Shown: one piece after another, positions 16,942-25,200 of the stretch
How the letters are laid out: every line of letters starts with the position of its first letter
Position numbering within the stretch: the first letter of the stretch is position 1
Origin: a virus
Length of the DNA: 41,286 bases
IMG/VR virus record: IMGVR_UViG_3300025093_000903
Location: 1-41,286 of that record
Strand: one strand, 5' to 3'
Notes under the pieces: model-generated
Database searches by the model: none
Seen by the model: the letters and a program-made list of their open reading frames with translations, nothing else
Told to the model about the DNA's origin: nothing
Translations under genes and position numbers: made by a program

Positions 16942-17126
16942 GTTTATCTCCTTAAGGTATTTAACATGTTTACTGTCTAATGACAGGCGACCCAACACAA
17001 TGTGGTAACACCGGTCAAATATTATGCTATCATCAACGTAAAGTAAACCACGGGAACTTTTCTAAGTTTCTGCAGCTACTGTTACAAGTAATAGTCTAAT
17101 GTATAGCAAAAATGAAATCCACTAGC
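16942..17126 (-). promoter_or_regulatory. Capsid gene leader: candidate promoter and small hairpin
   Basis: This 185-base AT-rich gap contains no gene. On the minus strand a weak promoter can be seen: TTTACT (17047-17042), a 17-base spacer and TAATAT (17024-17019). A hairpin CTGTC-ATTA-GACAG at 16973-16986 lies in the leader, 30 bases before the capsid ribosome site; it may protect the transcript 5' region or steer translation. Confidence 0.35.
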
Positions 17127-18644
17127 TTAGGATTTAGTTCTACGTGGATGTTTCTTAGGGAGAAGATCGTTATCGGTCGTATACTTAGGATTCGACGGTT
17201 TACCGCTAGACACAAGTTTCAAGAATGCATTGACACGGCCCATCGCCCACTGCTGACGGCCCATCTTCGGACGGTGAGTAGCTGAGAAAGCACCGGCACC
17301 CCTACGCCACACGGCCTTAAGCATACCTAACGTCACCTTCCGTTCAGGCTTGTCACGCTTCTCCATCTTCTCATTATGCTCCTTGACTTTGTTTTTCAAC
17401 GAAGCCTCAACCGCAGCAGAAAGTTTAATCCCACCACGGGTATTAGAAGCAGTCCCAGGCTTGTTTCGTTTAGACCCACGGATACGTTCCGAAGGCTTCG
17501 CTGGCGTCTTAGGATCATTCGGGCCATAACGTCTAGCAGCTTTTTGACGAGTCTTCCAATTCTCAGGAATCAACTCGGTGCGACCCAAAGCACGAGCACG
17601 TTTCATAATATGCTTTTTCGCAGCTTCAGCATCTTTACCCAAACCATAAGCCTGGATAGCGTTACGCAAATCCCCAACATCACGAATCGGGAACGAACCA
17701 TCAGGCAGCGCCCACCCACGCTTCGCATATTCCATCCGGCGCTTACGAGTATAGAAACGTTTTTCCTCAATCGAATTAAACGACTTCTCAGTACCTTCTA
17801 CACGAGCCACAATATTCTTCGCCCATGTATATCCCGCATCGCCACCCCACAAAGCGTGAGCAATCCGACCATTCGACGGAAAGCCCTTTTCACCCGGCCT
17901 AAACCCATCAGCTTTAGCATCAGACTGGTGCCTATCAAAAAACGCCTTCATCCGCTTCACCGTCTTATACGGAAGATTCTTACCATTCGCAATATCTCTA
18001 GCACGAGCAATACCTACAGCAGTGCCTCCACGCTTAAATTCTTTACGCCACTCCAACGCACGCTTCGCTTCCGCAACCATACCTTTCGTCGGAGTGAACG
18101 AATCAGAAGCCGTCACGGATTTAGCCGAAACCAAACCGCCACCCGGCAGCGTCTCAATGCCACGTGGGCCACGCTCACGAAGTTTCTCCCAAGCCCTCAA
18201 ATCTGTAGCGACACGACGAGTTGGTCGCTGCAACCGCAAAACCGGAGAACCCCCGACACTCAAATGGCCGTGAGCCGCATTGTAATCTTCAGGAGTCATG
18301 CACGGCGCCCAAACCCCTTGCCGGGTCTGATGTGCACCAGCACACCCCATCTTGCTTGCAGCCTGTTCTGCAGCTTCACGAGTCGGGAACTTGTTCTTCC
18401 CTTTACCCTTCGCTTTCAACTCTAAAAAGTCGTAGAAGTTTTTCTTTTTCTGTTGACGCTTCTTCCACTCACGAAAAGCAGGGTTGCCGACAGCAATAAG
18501 CTTCTTAAGATCCTTAGGCGACTCACAAGGCCCCCAAGCATCCTCACCCACTTTGTGCGCCCCAGAACAACCCAAAATCTTAGACAGCTCTTTCGCCATC
18601 TTTTCCGTAGGGACAGTTTGGTCTTGTAATGGATCTTTAGCCAT
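17127..18644 (-). CDS. Modular capsid-associated protein, 505 aa: two GCxGxH modules, conserved actinophage modules and a DUF5824-like C-terminus
   Basis: The product has five parts. Two copies of a small Cys/His module come first (LGCSGAH...WGPC near 25-40, MGCAGAH...WAPC near 97-112). Next is a segment containing AKRALEWRKEF, GIARARDIANGK and PSNGRIAHALWGGDAGYTWA (about 190-285). Then comes ALPDGSFPIRD ... NAIQAYG ... HIMKRARALG ... IPENW (about 310-365). Last is a DUF5824-like domain with WRRGAGAFSATHRPKMGRQQWAMGRVNAFL ending in DLLPKKHPR. No catalytic residues are evident, and function is unknown. The first and fourth modules also occur in the acidic head protein at 27283-29235, and the first in the prohead protease. 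With its place just before the capsid gene, this suggests a virion component or assembly factor. It is highly basic. Confidence 0.65.
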   Translation of the reverse strand: MAKDPLQDQTVPTEKMAKELSKILGCSGAHKVGEDAWGPCESPKDLKKLIAVGNPAFREWKKRQQKKKNFYDFLELKAKGKGKNKFPTREAAEQAASKMGCAGAHQTRQGVWAPCMTPEDYNAAHGHLSVGGSPVLRLQRPTRRVATDLRAWEKLRERGPRGIETLPGGGLVSAKSVTASDSFTPTKGMVAEAKRALEWRKEFKRGGTAVGIARARDIANGKNLPYKTVKRMKAFFDRHQSDAKADGFRPGEKGFPSNGRIAHALWGGDAGYTWAKNIVARVEGTEKSFNSIEEKRFYTRKRRMEYAKRGWALPDGSFPIRDVGDLRNAIQAYGLGKDAEAAKKHIMKRARALGRTELIPENWKTRQKAARRYGPNDPKTPAKPSERIRGSKRNKPGTASNTRGGIKLSAAVEASLKNKVKEHNEKMEKRDKPERKVTLGMLKAVWRRGAGAFSATHRPKMGRQQWAMGRVNAFLKLVSSGKPSNPKYTTDNDLLPKKHPRRTKS

Positions 18645-18645
18645 A

Positions 18646-19224
18646 TCACTTTCCTCGCTCTTCGCTAGGAACCGTCCCGCCGGTTAGTTTAATAAAATCA
18701 TAAGCGTACTTAGGGTTTTGTTCTTTCTCAACCTTGTTCAGTATCGCATAACTATATTCTAGTATCTCTCGCTGCGTAGCGTCGTCAATATCCGCTTCCG
18801 CCCCGGGCATGTTGATATTAATGCCCCAACCGAAAAAGATAGCTTCCATAAAGGCATCAACATCAGCAGGTTCCATCAAGCGAGTATTCATCGAAAAGAA
18901 AAAGATGTAATCCGCCAACTCGCTATCAGGCATGGCCTCAATGCGCTGCTTTGTCAGCATCGCCTTAGCGTTAAACTCATCAATGTTTGTGTACGCCTCA
19001 GAATACTCTGATCTGTCAATCTCAGACAGCTCGGGAAAGAAGAACTTGAGACGCTGCTCAGTAAACATGGGAACATCAAGTGGACGAAGCTTCTCTATCT
19101 CAGCAAACGCACGATCGACCTTGGCCTGACTATGCATAGTTGAATGCGGTTCAGCCGACCGAGGGTCCTGCACCCGGATAATAACTAAAGCATCATCTGT
19201 TGTTTTGTAGTATGTCTCGTTCAT
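18646..19224 (-). CDS. Hypothetical protein, 192 aa
   Basis: The protein was not recognised. It begins MNETYYKTTDDALVIIRVQDP, is acidic and mainly helical, and contains an aromatic patch ADYIFFFSMNTRL and a FGWGININMPG loop. There is no signal peptide. Its stop is one base before the next gene's start, and its start overlaps the end of the preceding gene, so it is translated within a tightly packed group of small head-region genes. Residues 75-190 could be a helical chaperone or capacity-control protein, but no evidence decides this. Confidence 0.6.
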   Translation of the reverse strand: MNETYYKTTDDALVIIRVQDPRSAEPHSTMHSQAKVDRAFAEIEKLRPLDVPMFTEQRLKFFFPELSEIDRSEYSEAYTNIDEFNAKAMLTKQRIEAMPDSELADYIFFFSMNTRLMEPADVDAFMEAIFFGWGININMPGAEADIDDATQREILEYSYAILNKVEKEQNPKYAYDFIKLTGGTVPSEERGK

Positions 19225-19427
19225 ACGTTAACCTCTTCAATGTCCCACATGGCTGCACCACGGCCTACTAGGTCTCTAATGCTAGTGAAATTTTTACCTT
19301 CTGCCCATCGAGTCATGTCTACATGAAGCTGAGGATCATAGAACTGCATGTCGATTAGTTCACCATTTTCAAAAACAACGTACCCGTAAGGTTTGCCATC
19401 ATAGGAGAAGTTGTAGCGCTTAGCCAT
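19221..19427 (-). CDS. Small hypothetical protein, 68 aa
   Basis: The product starts MAKRYNFSYDGKPYGYVVFENGELIDMQFYDP and ends AAMWDIEEVNV; it looks like a compact beta-rich fold. ATG 19427 is chosen over an upstream start at 19460 because GGAG lies about 7 bases before it and the overlap with the preceding gene falls from 41 to 8 bases. The stop overlaps the following gene's start. The family was not recognised. Confidence 0.55.
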   Translation of the reverse strand: MAKRYNFSYDGKPYGYVVFENGELIDMQFYDPQLHVDMTRWAEGKNFTSIRDLVGRGAAMWDIEEVNV

Positions 19428-19647
19428 CTGACTGCTCCATTTCTTCCATGAGTTGCTCATACTTTCGAGCGAGACTCTCGAAACCTTGGTTTCTCAAATG
19501 TTGAATTAAGTTGGGATAGTCAACTTCTAGTTCATCTTCACCTAACTGCTCCTCCTCAATCATAAGCATTTCTTCTTCAACATCAGCCCTTGAAGAAAAA
19601 TCAGAATAATTTACCTCTACAAAAGAATTTTCGTCAAAAGTACTCAT
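19420..19647 (-). CDS. Small acidic hypothetical protein, 75 aa
   Basis: The product is very acidic (for example DVEEEMLMIEEEQLGEDELEVDYP) and helical, ending YEQLMEEMEQSDG. It lies between the 875 aa protein (2-base gap) and the 68 aa protein (8-base overlap). Its charge would suit a small assembly chaperone or DNA mimic, but nothing more specific can be seen. Confidence 0.55.
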   Translation of the reverse strand: MSTFDENSFVEVNYSDFSSRADVEEEMLMIEEEQLGEDELEVDYPNLIQHLRNQGFESLARKYEQLMEEMEQSDG

Positions 19648-19649
19648 GA

Positions 19650-22277
19650 TTACACTAGTCCAGTCAGTAGCCCTGCAGCATCTTCAATTGCATCGTATTC
19701 TTGCTTAGGAAGCGCCGCACCTACAGCCTCCGCATATTTTTCTAAATACAAATCTCTAAATTGTTGCTCATCTATAACTCCCATTTCTCTAAGGGTCTTA
19801 TAGATATCGGCAGCGACACCATCTTTCAGTTTTTTATCTACCCAAAGTCGGCGCTGCTGCTCCCATAAAATTGATTGCATTTCTCTCGGTAGAATACCAT
19901 ATTCTGCAGCTTTACGCAAGGCAGCTTCTCTGGCCAGCCAATACCCAGCACTAAAGCCGCCCGTTCCCTGTTTTGCCTTAAACATTTTTTTGATGGGTTC
20001 AAAACCCTTCTTGGGATCTTTATTTAGCTTTCCATCTTTCCACGGTGCCGGATTGTTTTCTCTAGTGATTTTGAACGAACTGCCAGCAGGTATTAAAGAA
20101 ACTGCATTAAAATGATGCGTATCCGCAGTCAAACTCTTAAATCGAGTGTCGGCAGGATCTACAATGTTATTGTAAAATGAACGAACTTTAGCGTCATCAC
20201 CTAAGTTCCCAGACACATACCGTTTTACAAATTTATCAGTACTCAGTCCCTTCTGTTTCTCGTCCGCCGCCAACAAGCTAATTGCTTTAGCGTAAGAAGT
20301 AGAACCAAGCGTCTTCTGCCCCCACTTGGGAACACTATGAGTGCCTGTAGAAGCCGCACCATCTAAAGCGGTCAAAGAATATGAACCATCACCCGAAGCT
20401 GAAGGAGTAATTCCCACCTTTCTCAAACCACCTTCACCGCCAAACTCTTTTACATTAGCACGTAAATAAACCGCAGCAAAGCGCCCATCCTGCTCTTGCA
20501 AAGGTTTTCCTATTTCTGCACCAAAGCCTTCCAAGAAAGACTCTAAAGACAGGCTTTCAATCTCTGCAATGTGGTCCTGAGCGTCCTTTAAGGCGTCACC
20601 TTCTTTATACTTAAGACCGTTTCTTTTTGCAGTCAAGTAAGAGGCTCTTACCTTTTGAGCAGCAAATTCATCAATAACATCGTTTTGCTTCCAAATTTTA
20701 GCAGCATGGATAGCGAGCGCAACGTTATCTCTCCAATCAGTGCCTGCAGAAAATATGGCTAGTAGTGCAGCAGCCGTTTCCGGCCTGATGCCCAACTCGT
20801 CCGACATGGTTCCCGCCAAGTTGTTTGCTACAGTATACCACGCCTGAGTTTCTTTTGCAGCCTCAGTTAGCTGCCCATCAACTAACATTGGACTATCATA
20901 ACCCGGCGCAGTTTGAGATAACAATAGATCAATGTTTCCTTCAAAATGGGAAACAACTCTCTCTAGCGCCTCATTAACTTCATCTTCACTCAAGTTGCTA
21001 CGCAAATCGCCTGCCTTGCGATTCTTACCGCTAGTCTTATTTGTAAGATCCACTCCTAACACCTGCTCAAGATGGGGCATCTGATCTAACAAATCACCCA
21101 AAATAGCTTCCTTTTCCTCCGGCTTCAAAGCAGAAAACTCTTGGCTATTAGCAGCAACACTCTCTTTGGCTTTTCTACCCACGACACTAGCGCCAGGACG
21201 AGGACGAGCTTCAAAACCATCCAATAGATCTAATACCTCTTCAGGAGCAACCAAACGCAACGTCGCCATCCGATCCGAAACCGAATCATGCTTACTACGC
21301 ATACCGTCCCTATTAGAAGTCGGTAACCTGCCAGTATCAGCCATAAAACGTTTAAGACCGGCAATATTTCCCTCATCATTAAGTTGCGCCGACAAACGCT
21401 GCAACGACTCTAAAACCTTCTCCCGATCCTCACTACCCAACCTACGCTGCAACTCCGCCACAGCCGGATGGTTAGCTTCCACAGCATCCTCAACAAACCG
21501 CTGCAAACCCTGACGATCTCTCCGCTCAACGCCTATAAAATGTCCAGAATGAGAAACCGGATGCAAACTCACACCATCATCATCCGAAGAACCCATAATG
21601 TCCAAAGGACTCCGAGACGGGTTAGACAAAACAAAATCCATCAAAACCATACGAACCACGTCATCCGTATCAGCCTCTGACAAACTTTGCGCCGGAACTA
21701 AGTCACGAGTATCGCCAGCCACAACCGAATCAGGCATCTCAATCAACACCGCAAACGACCCATTCTCGCCCAGGTCACTAGCAACACGAATACGGCCCTG
21801 AGCAAACCCAAACTCTTCAGCAACACGAGAAGCCAAAATTTCTACACGGCCAGAATCTGCCAAAGCATCGTCACCATCATATCTCTTCAAACCATACACA
21901 ATTCCATTAGACGTATCCCGAACCTTCAACATACCTGCTTGATCTGAAATAGTTTCAAAACGTCCACTTCCATTGGCAATATCCTGCACAATCGTCTCGG
22001 CTAAAAGCTGGTCAGGCACCGCACCCAGCGAACCATTCTGACCAGAAACATGCGTTACAGCAGCCTCAATATCAGTAATCGACGTGGATTCAATGACCTT
22101 AGGCGCTCCGCTAGGCTCACGATCCCGAGCCATATCCGAACGATAGTTCGGGCTGTAACGCTGAGCCACACCATTAGGTTTACGTGGACGCTTAGGATGA
22201 ACCTCACAGAAAAGCTTTTCCGAAATCTGTTCAATTATTTTGTTAGTCACTTTGTTCTGTACGAAAAAATCAGACAT
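19650..22277 (-). CDS. Large multidomain head-region protein with a kinase-like (probably inactive) domain and a DUF7178-like C-terminal half
   Basis: The 875 aa product has two halves. Residues about 100-260 follow the layout of phage/HipA-like kinase folds: GLKRYDG (Lys near 128), a helix with Glu (GRVEILASRVAEEFG), then MDFVLSNPSRSPLDIMG where active homologues have a DFLLGNTDRHPGN-like loop, then PVSHSGHFIG in place of a PIDHGxAF-like motif. The catalytic Asp, metal Asn and metal Asp appear replaced, so this looks like a pseudokinase. Residues about 460-800 contain WYTVANNLAGTM, LGIRPETAAALLAIFSAGTDWRDNVALA, KVRSFYNNIVDP, TADTHHFNA, and a GYWLAREAALRKAAEYGILPREMQSILWEQQRRLW tail. This resembles a domain (DUF7178-like) seen in actinophage proteins. 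Both assignments come from motif memory alone. Like the other giant proteins here, it may be packaged in the head. Confidence 0.5.
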   Translation of the reverse strand: MSDFFVQNKVTNKIIEQISEKLFCEVHPKRPRKPNGVAQRYSPNYRSDMARDREPSGAPKVIESTSITDIEAAVTHVSGQNGSLGAVPDQLLAETIVQDIANGSGRFETISDQAGMLKVRDTSNGIVYGLKRYDGDDALADSGRVEILASRVAEEFGFAQGRIRVASDLGENGSFAVLIEMPDSVVAGDTRDLVPAQSLSEADTDDVVRMVLMDFVLSNPSRSPLDIMGSSDDDGVSLHPVSHSGHFIGVERRDRQGLQRFVEDAVEANHPAVAELQRRLGSEDREKVLESLQRLSAQLNDEGNIAGLKRFMADTGRLPTSNRDGMRSKHDSVSDRMATLRLVAPEEVLDLLDGFEARPRPGASVVGRKAKESVAANSQEFSALKPEEKEAILGDLLDQMPHLEQVLGVDLTNKTSGKNRKAGDLRSNLSEDEVNEALERVVSHFEGNIDLLLSQTAPGYDSPMLVDGQLTEAAKETQAWYTVANNLAGTMSDELGIRPETAAALLAIFSAGTDWRDNVALAIHAAKIWKQNDVIDEFAAQKVRASYLTAKRNGLKYKEGDALKDAQDHIAEIESLSLESFLEGFGAEIGKPLQEQDGRFAAVYLRANVKEFGGEGGLRKVGITPSASGDGSYSLTALDGAASTGTHSVPKWGQKTLGSTSYAKAISLLAADEKQKGLSTDKFVKRYVSGNLGDDAKVRSFYNNIVDPADTRFKSLTADTHHFNAVSLIPAGSSFKITRENNPAPWKDGKLNKDPKKGFEPIKKMFKAKQGTGGFSAGYWLAREAALRKAAEYGILPREMQSILWEQQRRLWVDKKLKDGVAADIYKTLREMGVIDEQQFRDLYLEKYAEAVGAALPKQEYDAIEDAAGLLTGLV

Positions 22278-22278
22278 A

Positions 22279-25200
22279 CTAACACCCTATCTCGTTAATG
22301 TCTGCCGAAGAAAGATCCATGACACCCGACACCATGTCGTAGCTACCCATGTTCGGTATATTGTCAACATCTACATAACCCGTTAAATTCGTCACGTCAT
22401 CAGTAGACTTTATTCTACTGCCGGACCCTTCTGGGATAAAGCTATTGACTTGATTAACCCAAGCCGCTGCCATAGACGGAGTATTAACTGTTATATACCC
22501 GCCTCCAAACAAGCGAGCAACATGACCTTCATGTGGGCTTCCCTTTTCAGCACTTAGAGCCTGAATAAACTCAGGATACTGCATCCAGTCTTTAACTTTT
22601 TCTTCACCTAGCCCGTCATTATAGTTCAGTAACGAAGCCACACGATCTCGCTTATTACGGTCTCCGTCAAAAATTAGCAATGCAGTAATCTGATAACGGG
22701 ACAACCGTTGGCCCCTAGCTATAGCGACTTGAGCGCCATCATAATTCGTAAGCAAATCCCTAAACGCCGAATTTATATTCCTAATCTTATACTCTTCAAC
22801 AGAACGGACTCCCTTCTTCGGCCAAACATATTTACCGTCCCAACCCACGTCAAGCCGGTGATTCTCTTTAAAGCCTGCAGCAAAGGACATAGCCAGATAC
22901 CTAGCGTTAAGCACATCAGAAATCCCACGCCGTCTATTATCTAAATCAAAAGTGCTACCGTCAGGTAAATACACTGTAAAACTTCTTTGTGGGCGGTCTC
23001 TATTGTTCACAACCACGTAGTCATGCGTTACACTATGCACACCAGTAGGGGAGAAAGCCAAAGTACGTGTAACGTTAGACATCGCAGGGCTGACCTTTTC
23101 ACGCAGCAACTCATTCCCGTCTTCATCAAATACCGTCACATACAGATCAGAACTCAAAACCAGTTCATCGTATGAGGAGATAAAAACACTATCTGCATTT
23201 GATACGTTATCAATCTCAACCCTTACTGGTCTATCGTCATCTGTTCTAGCATCATACGCAGCTACGATCGTGCGCTTGCTGCGGTCTTTAGCATCCTTCA
23301 CATCAGACGCATTTAAAAGCTTCAACGCCCACTCTTCTAGTTTTGCTTCAGACGCAAGCCGATTTAAAGTGTCATAAGGTGTTTCACCCGGACGCACAAC
23401 ATCATATTCATCTTGGTTTAGACCAGAAAGCCCAAACGTCAAAATTGCCTGCGTACTAGCTTTTCGTCTTTCTCTGCGAGCAGCCTGCCAGACAGGAACA
23501 CCGTCCGGCCCCGGCAACAAATCAGGATCATCTGTAACAAAAGTAATTTTTCCAGCAACATTAGCCGTTGCTCTAGAACGTCCCCGTACCAAGTCATCTT
23601 TAAAAGCAATCAAAGCCGCCAAATTTTGTTCTGCCCCGTCAACCCCATACAAAGTGTCAATAACGCCCTGTAAAGCTACAAGAGAATCCTCATACTGACG
23701 CAAGGACATGTTGCTGGCAACTCGCTCAAGATCCCTATCATTATTCAAAAAATCCATATACAATCTGTCAAGATTTTCTGCCTCAAACTCGGCATCTTGA
23801 CTAATGCGCTGCAAATTGAAAGTATCCTGCATGTGGATGCGTGTTTCTCTAATAACTGTACCAATCAATTCCTTATCTTCTTCCGAGAGAGATAATCCCT
23901 CAGAATCGGCAACAGCTAATAAATTATCAATTATGCGAGTCATATAGTCTTCATGGAGGAGATAGTTCTTTGAGAGATCCTCCGTTATGCGTGATAACTC
24001 AGATTCAAGCCTAGATTCCATCGCAACGTTTTTAGCAAAGGCATCATAAGCACCGCCCTCTGAAGTCTCTAACTGAGTGTAAACACGAGTCATCATACGT
24101 GCCGCATAATTTTCGATATTCTCAGTACGTTCCTCGCTGCCCCAACCAGACGCTCCAATCGAGTAAACTAAAGCTTCTTCAGATCTCTCATCACTTGGCC
24201 TATCCAACTGACCTAGCTCTCGCATTCTTCTCTGTACCGTTACATCATAAACATCATCAGCAACTCTGTTTAAACGGCTACGCTCTGGACCGTAGTCCTC
24301 TGCCTCAGCAATACGACTTAACGCATAAGACAAATACGAATACTCCTCCAAAGAAAGACTATCCGGATCATTATCAACTTTATCCTTATACTTTGATACT
24401 TGCTCAAGCATAGCCTCCCGGAACCTAGGCTCCAGAAGCCCAAGCCGACGCTCTTCCGCATCAGTCTCAGGCATCGGCAACTGATCAAGAAGCTCACCAT
24501 AATCAGCCATGCTTGCCACATCCCACAAGCCATCTTGATCATTCAAATCTATCAAAGCTTCAATGCGTTCTTCTGCACGCTCACCCACAGACAGGGCCGT
24601 CACACCCTCTTCTGTAACCTCATCAACCGTAGTAGCTACACGCTGCTTATTCGCAATATCGGCCAGACGCTCAGCTATCAATTCAATTCTACCTTCAGCC
24701 CGATTATCTGTAAGCCGAATACCATAAAAATCTAGATACGCCTGACGTTGCGCCTCAATCGTGGCGATATCCTGCAATCGTGAAGCCAGCGCCTCCCACG
24801 AAGGCTCATCCAGCTCTTCTCTCCCGTCTACAAACTTAAGCTGGTCCAAAGCAGCCAATAAATCTTTGCCGATATTATCTAAAGCCGCACGCACATCATC
24901 AGTCAACTGAGGCACATTCACAGGAGTCAGCCTATCCAACTGATCAACAGGAGGAAGCCTCTCTGACAACTTATCAAAGTCATCAATAACCTCATCGAAA
25001 GCAGCCTGAGTCTCAAATACACTTTGCCTGAAACTGCCTTCTTCGATATCATCTACAACGACACCAGCCAAGCGACCTGAGCCGGGTCTGTTGCGGGCAA
25101 ACTTACCGCGAGCATCCTGCAAATTACCCAAACTCAACATCGTGGAAGAACTCAAACTGCGGCCACAAGTAGTGCCACGCAAATTCGTTAACTGACCGCC

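Noticed and set aside
17376-18425. 349-codon open frame on the plus strand
   Set aside because: It is antisense to the 505 aa protein, whose domains are recognisable. The translation is low in complexity (Arg/Ser/Thr/Ile) and resembles no family. It results from codon bias on the other strand.
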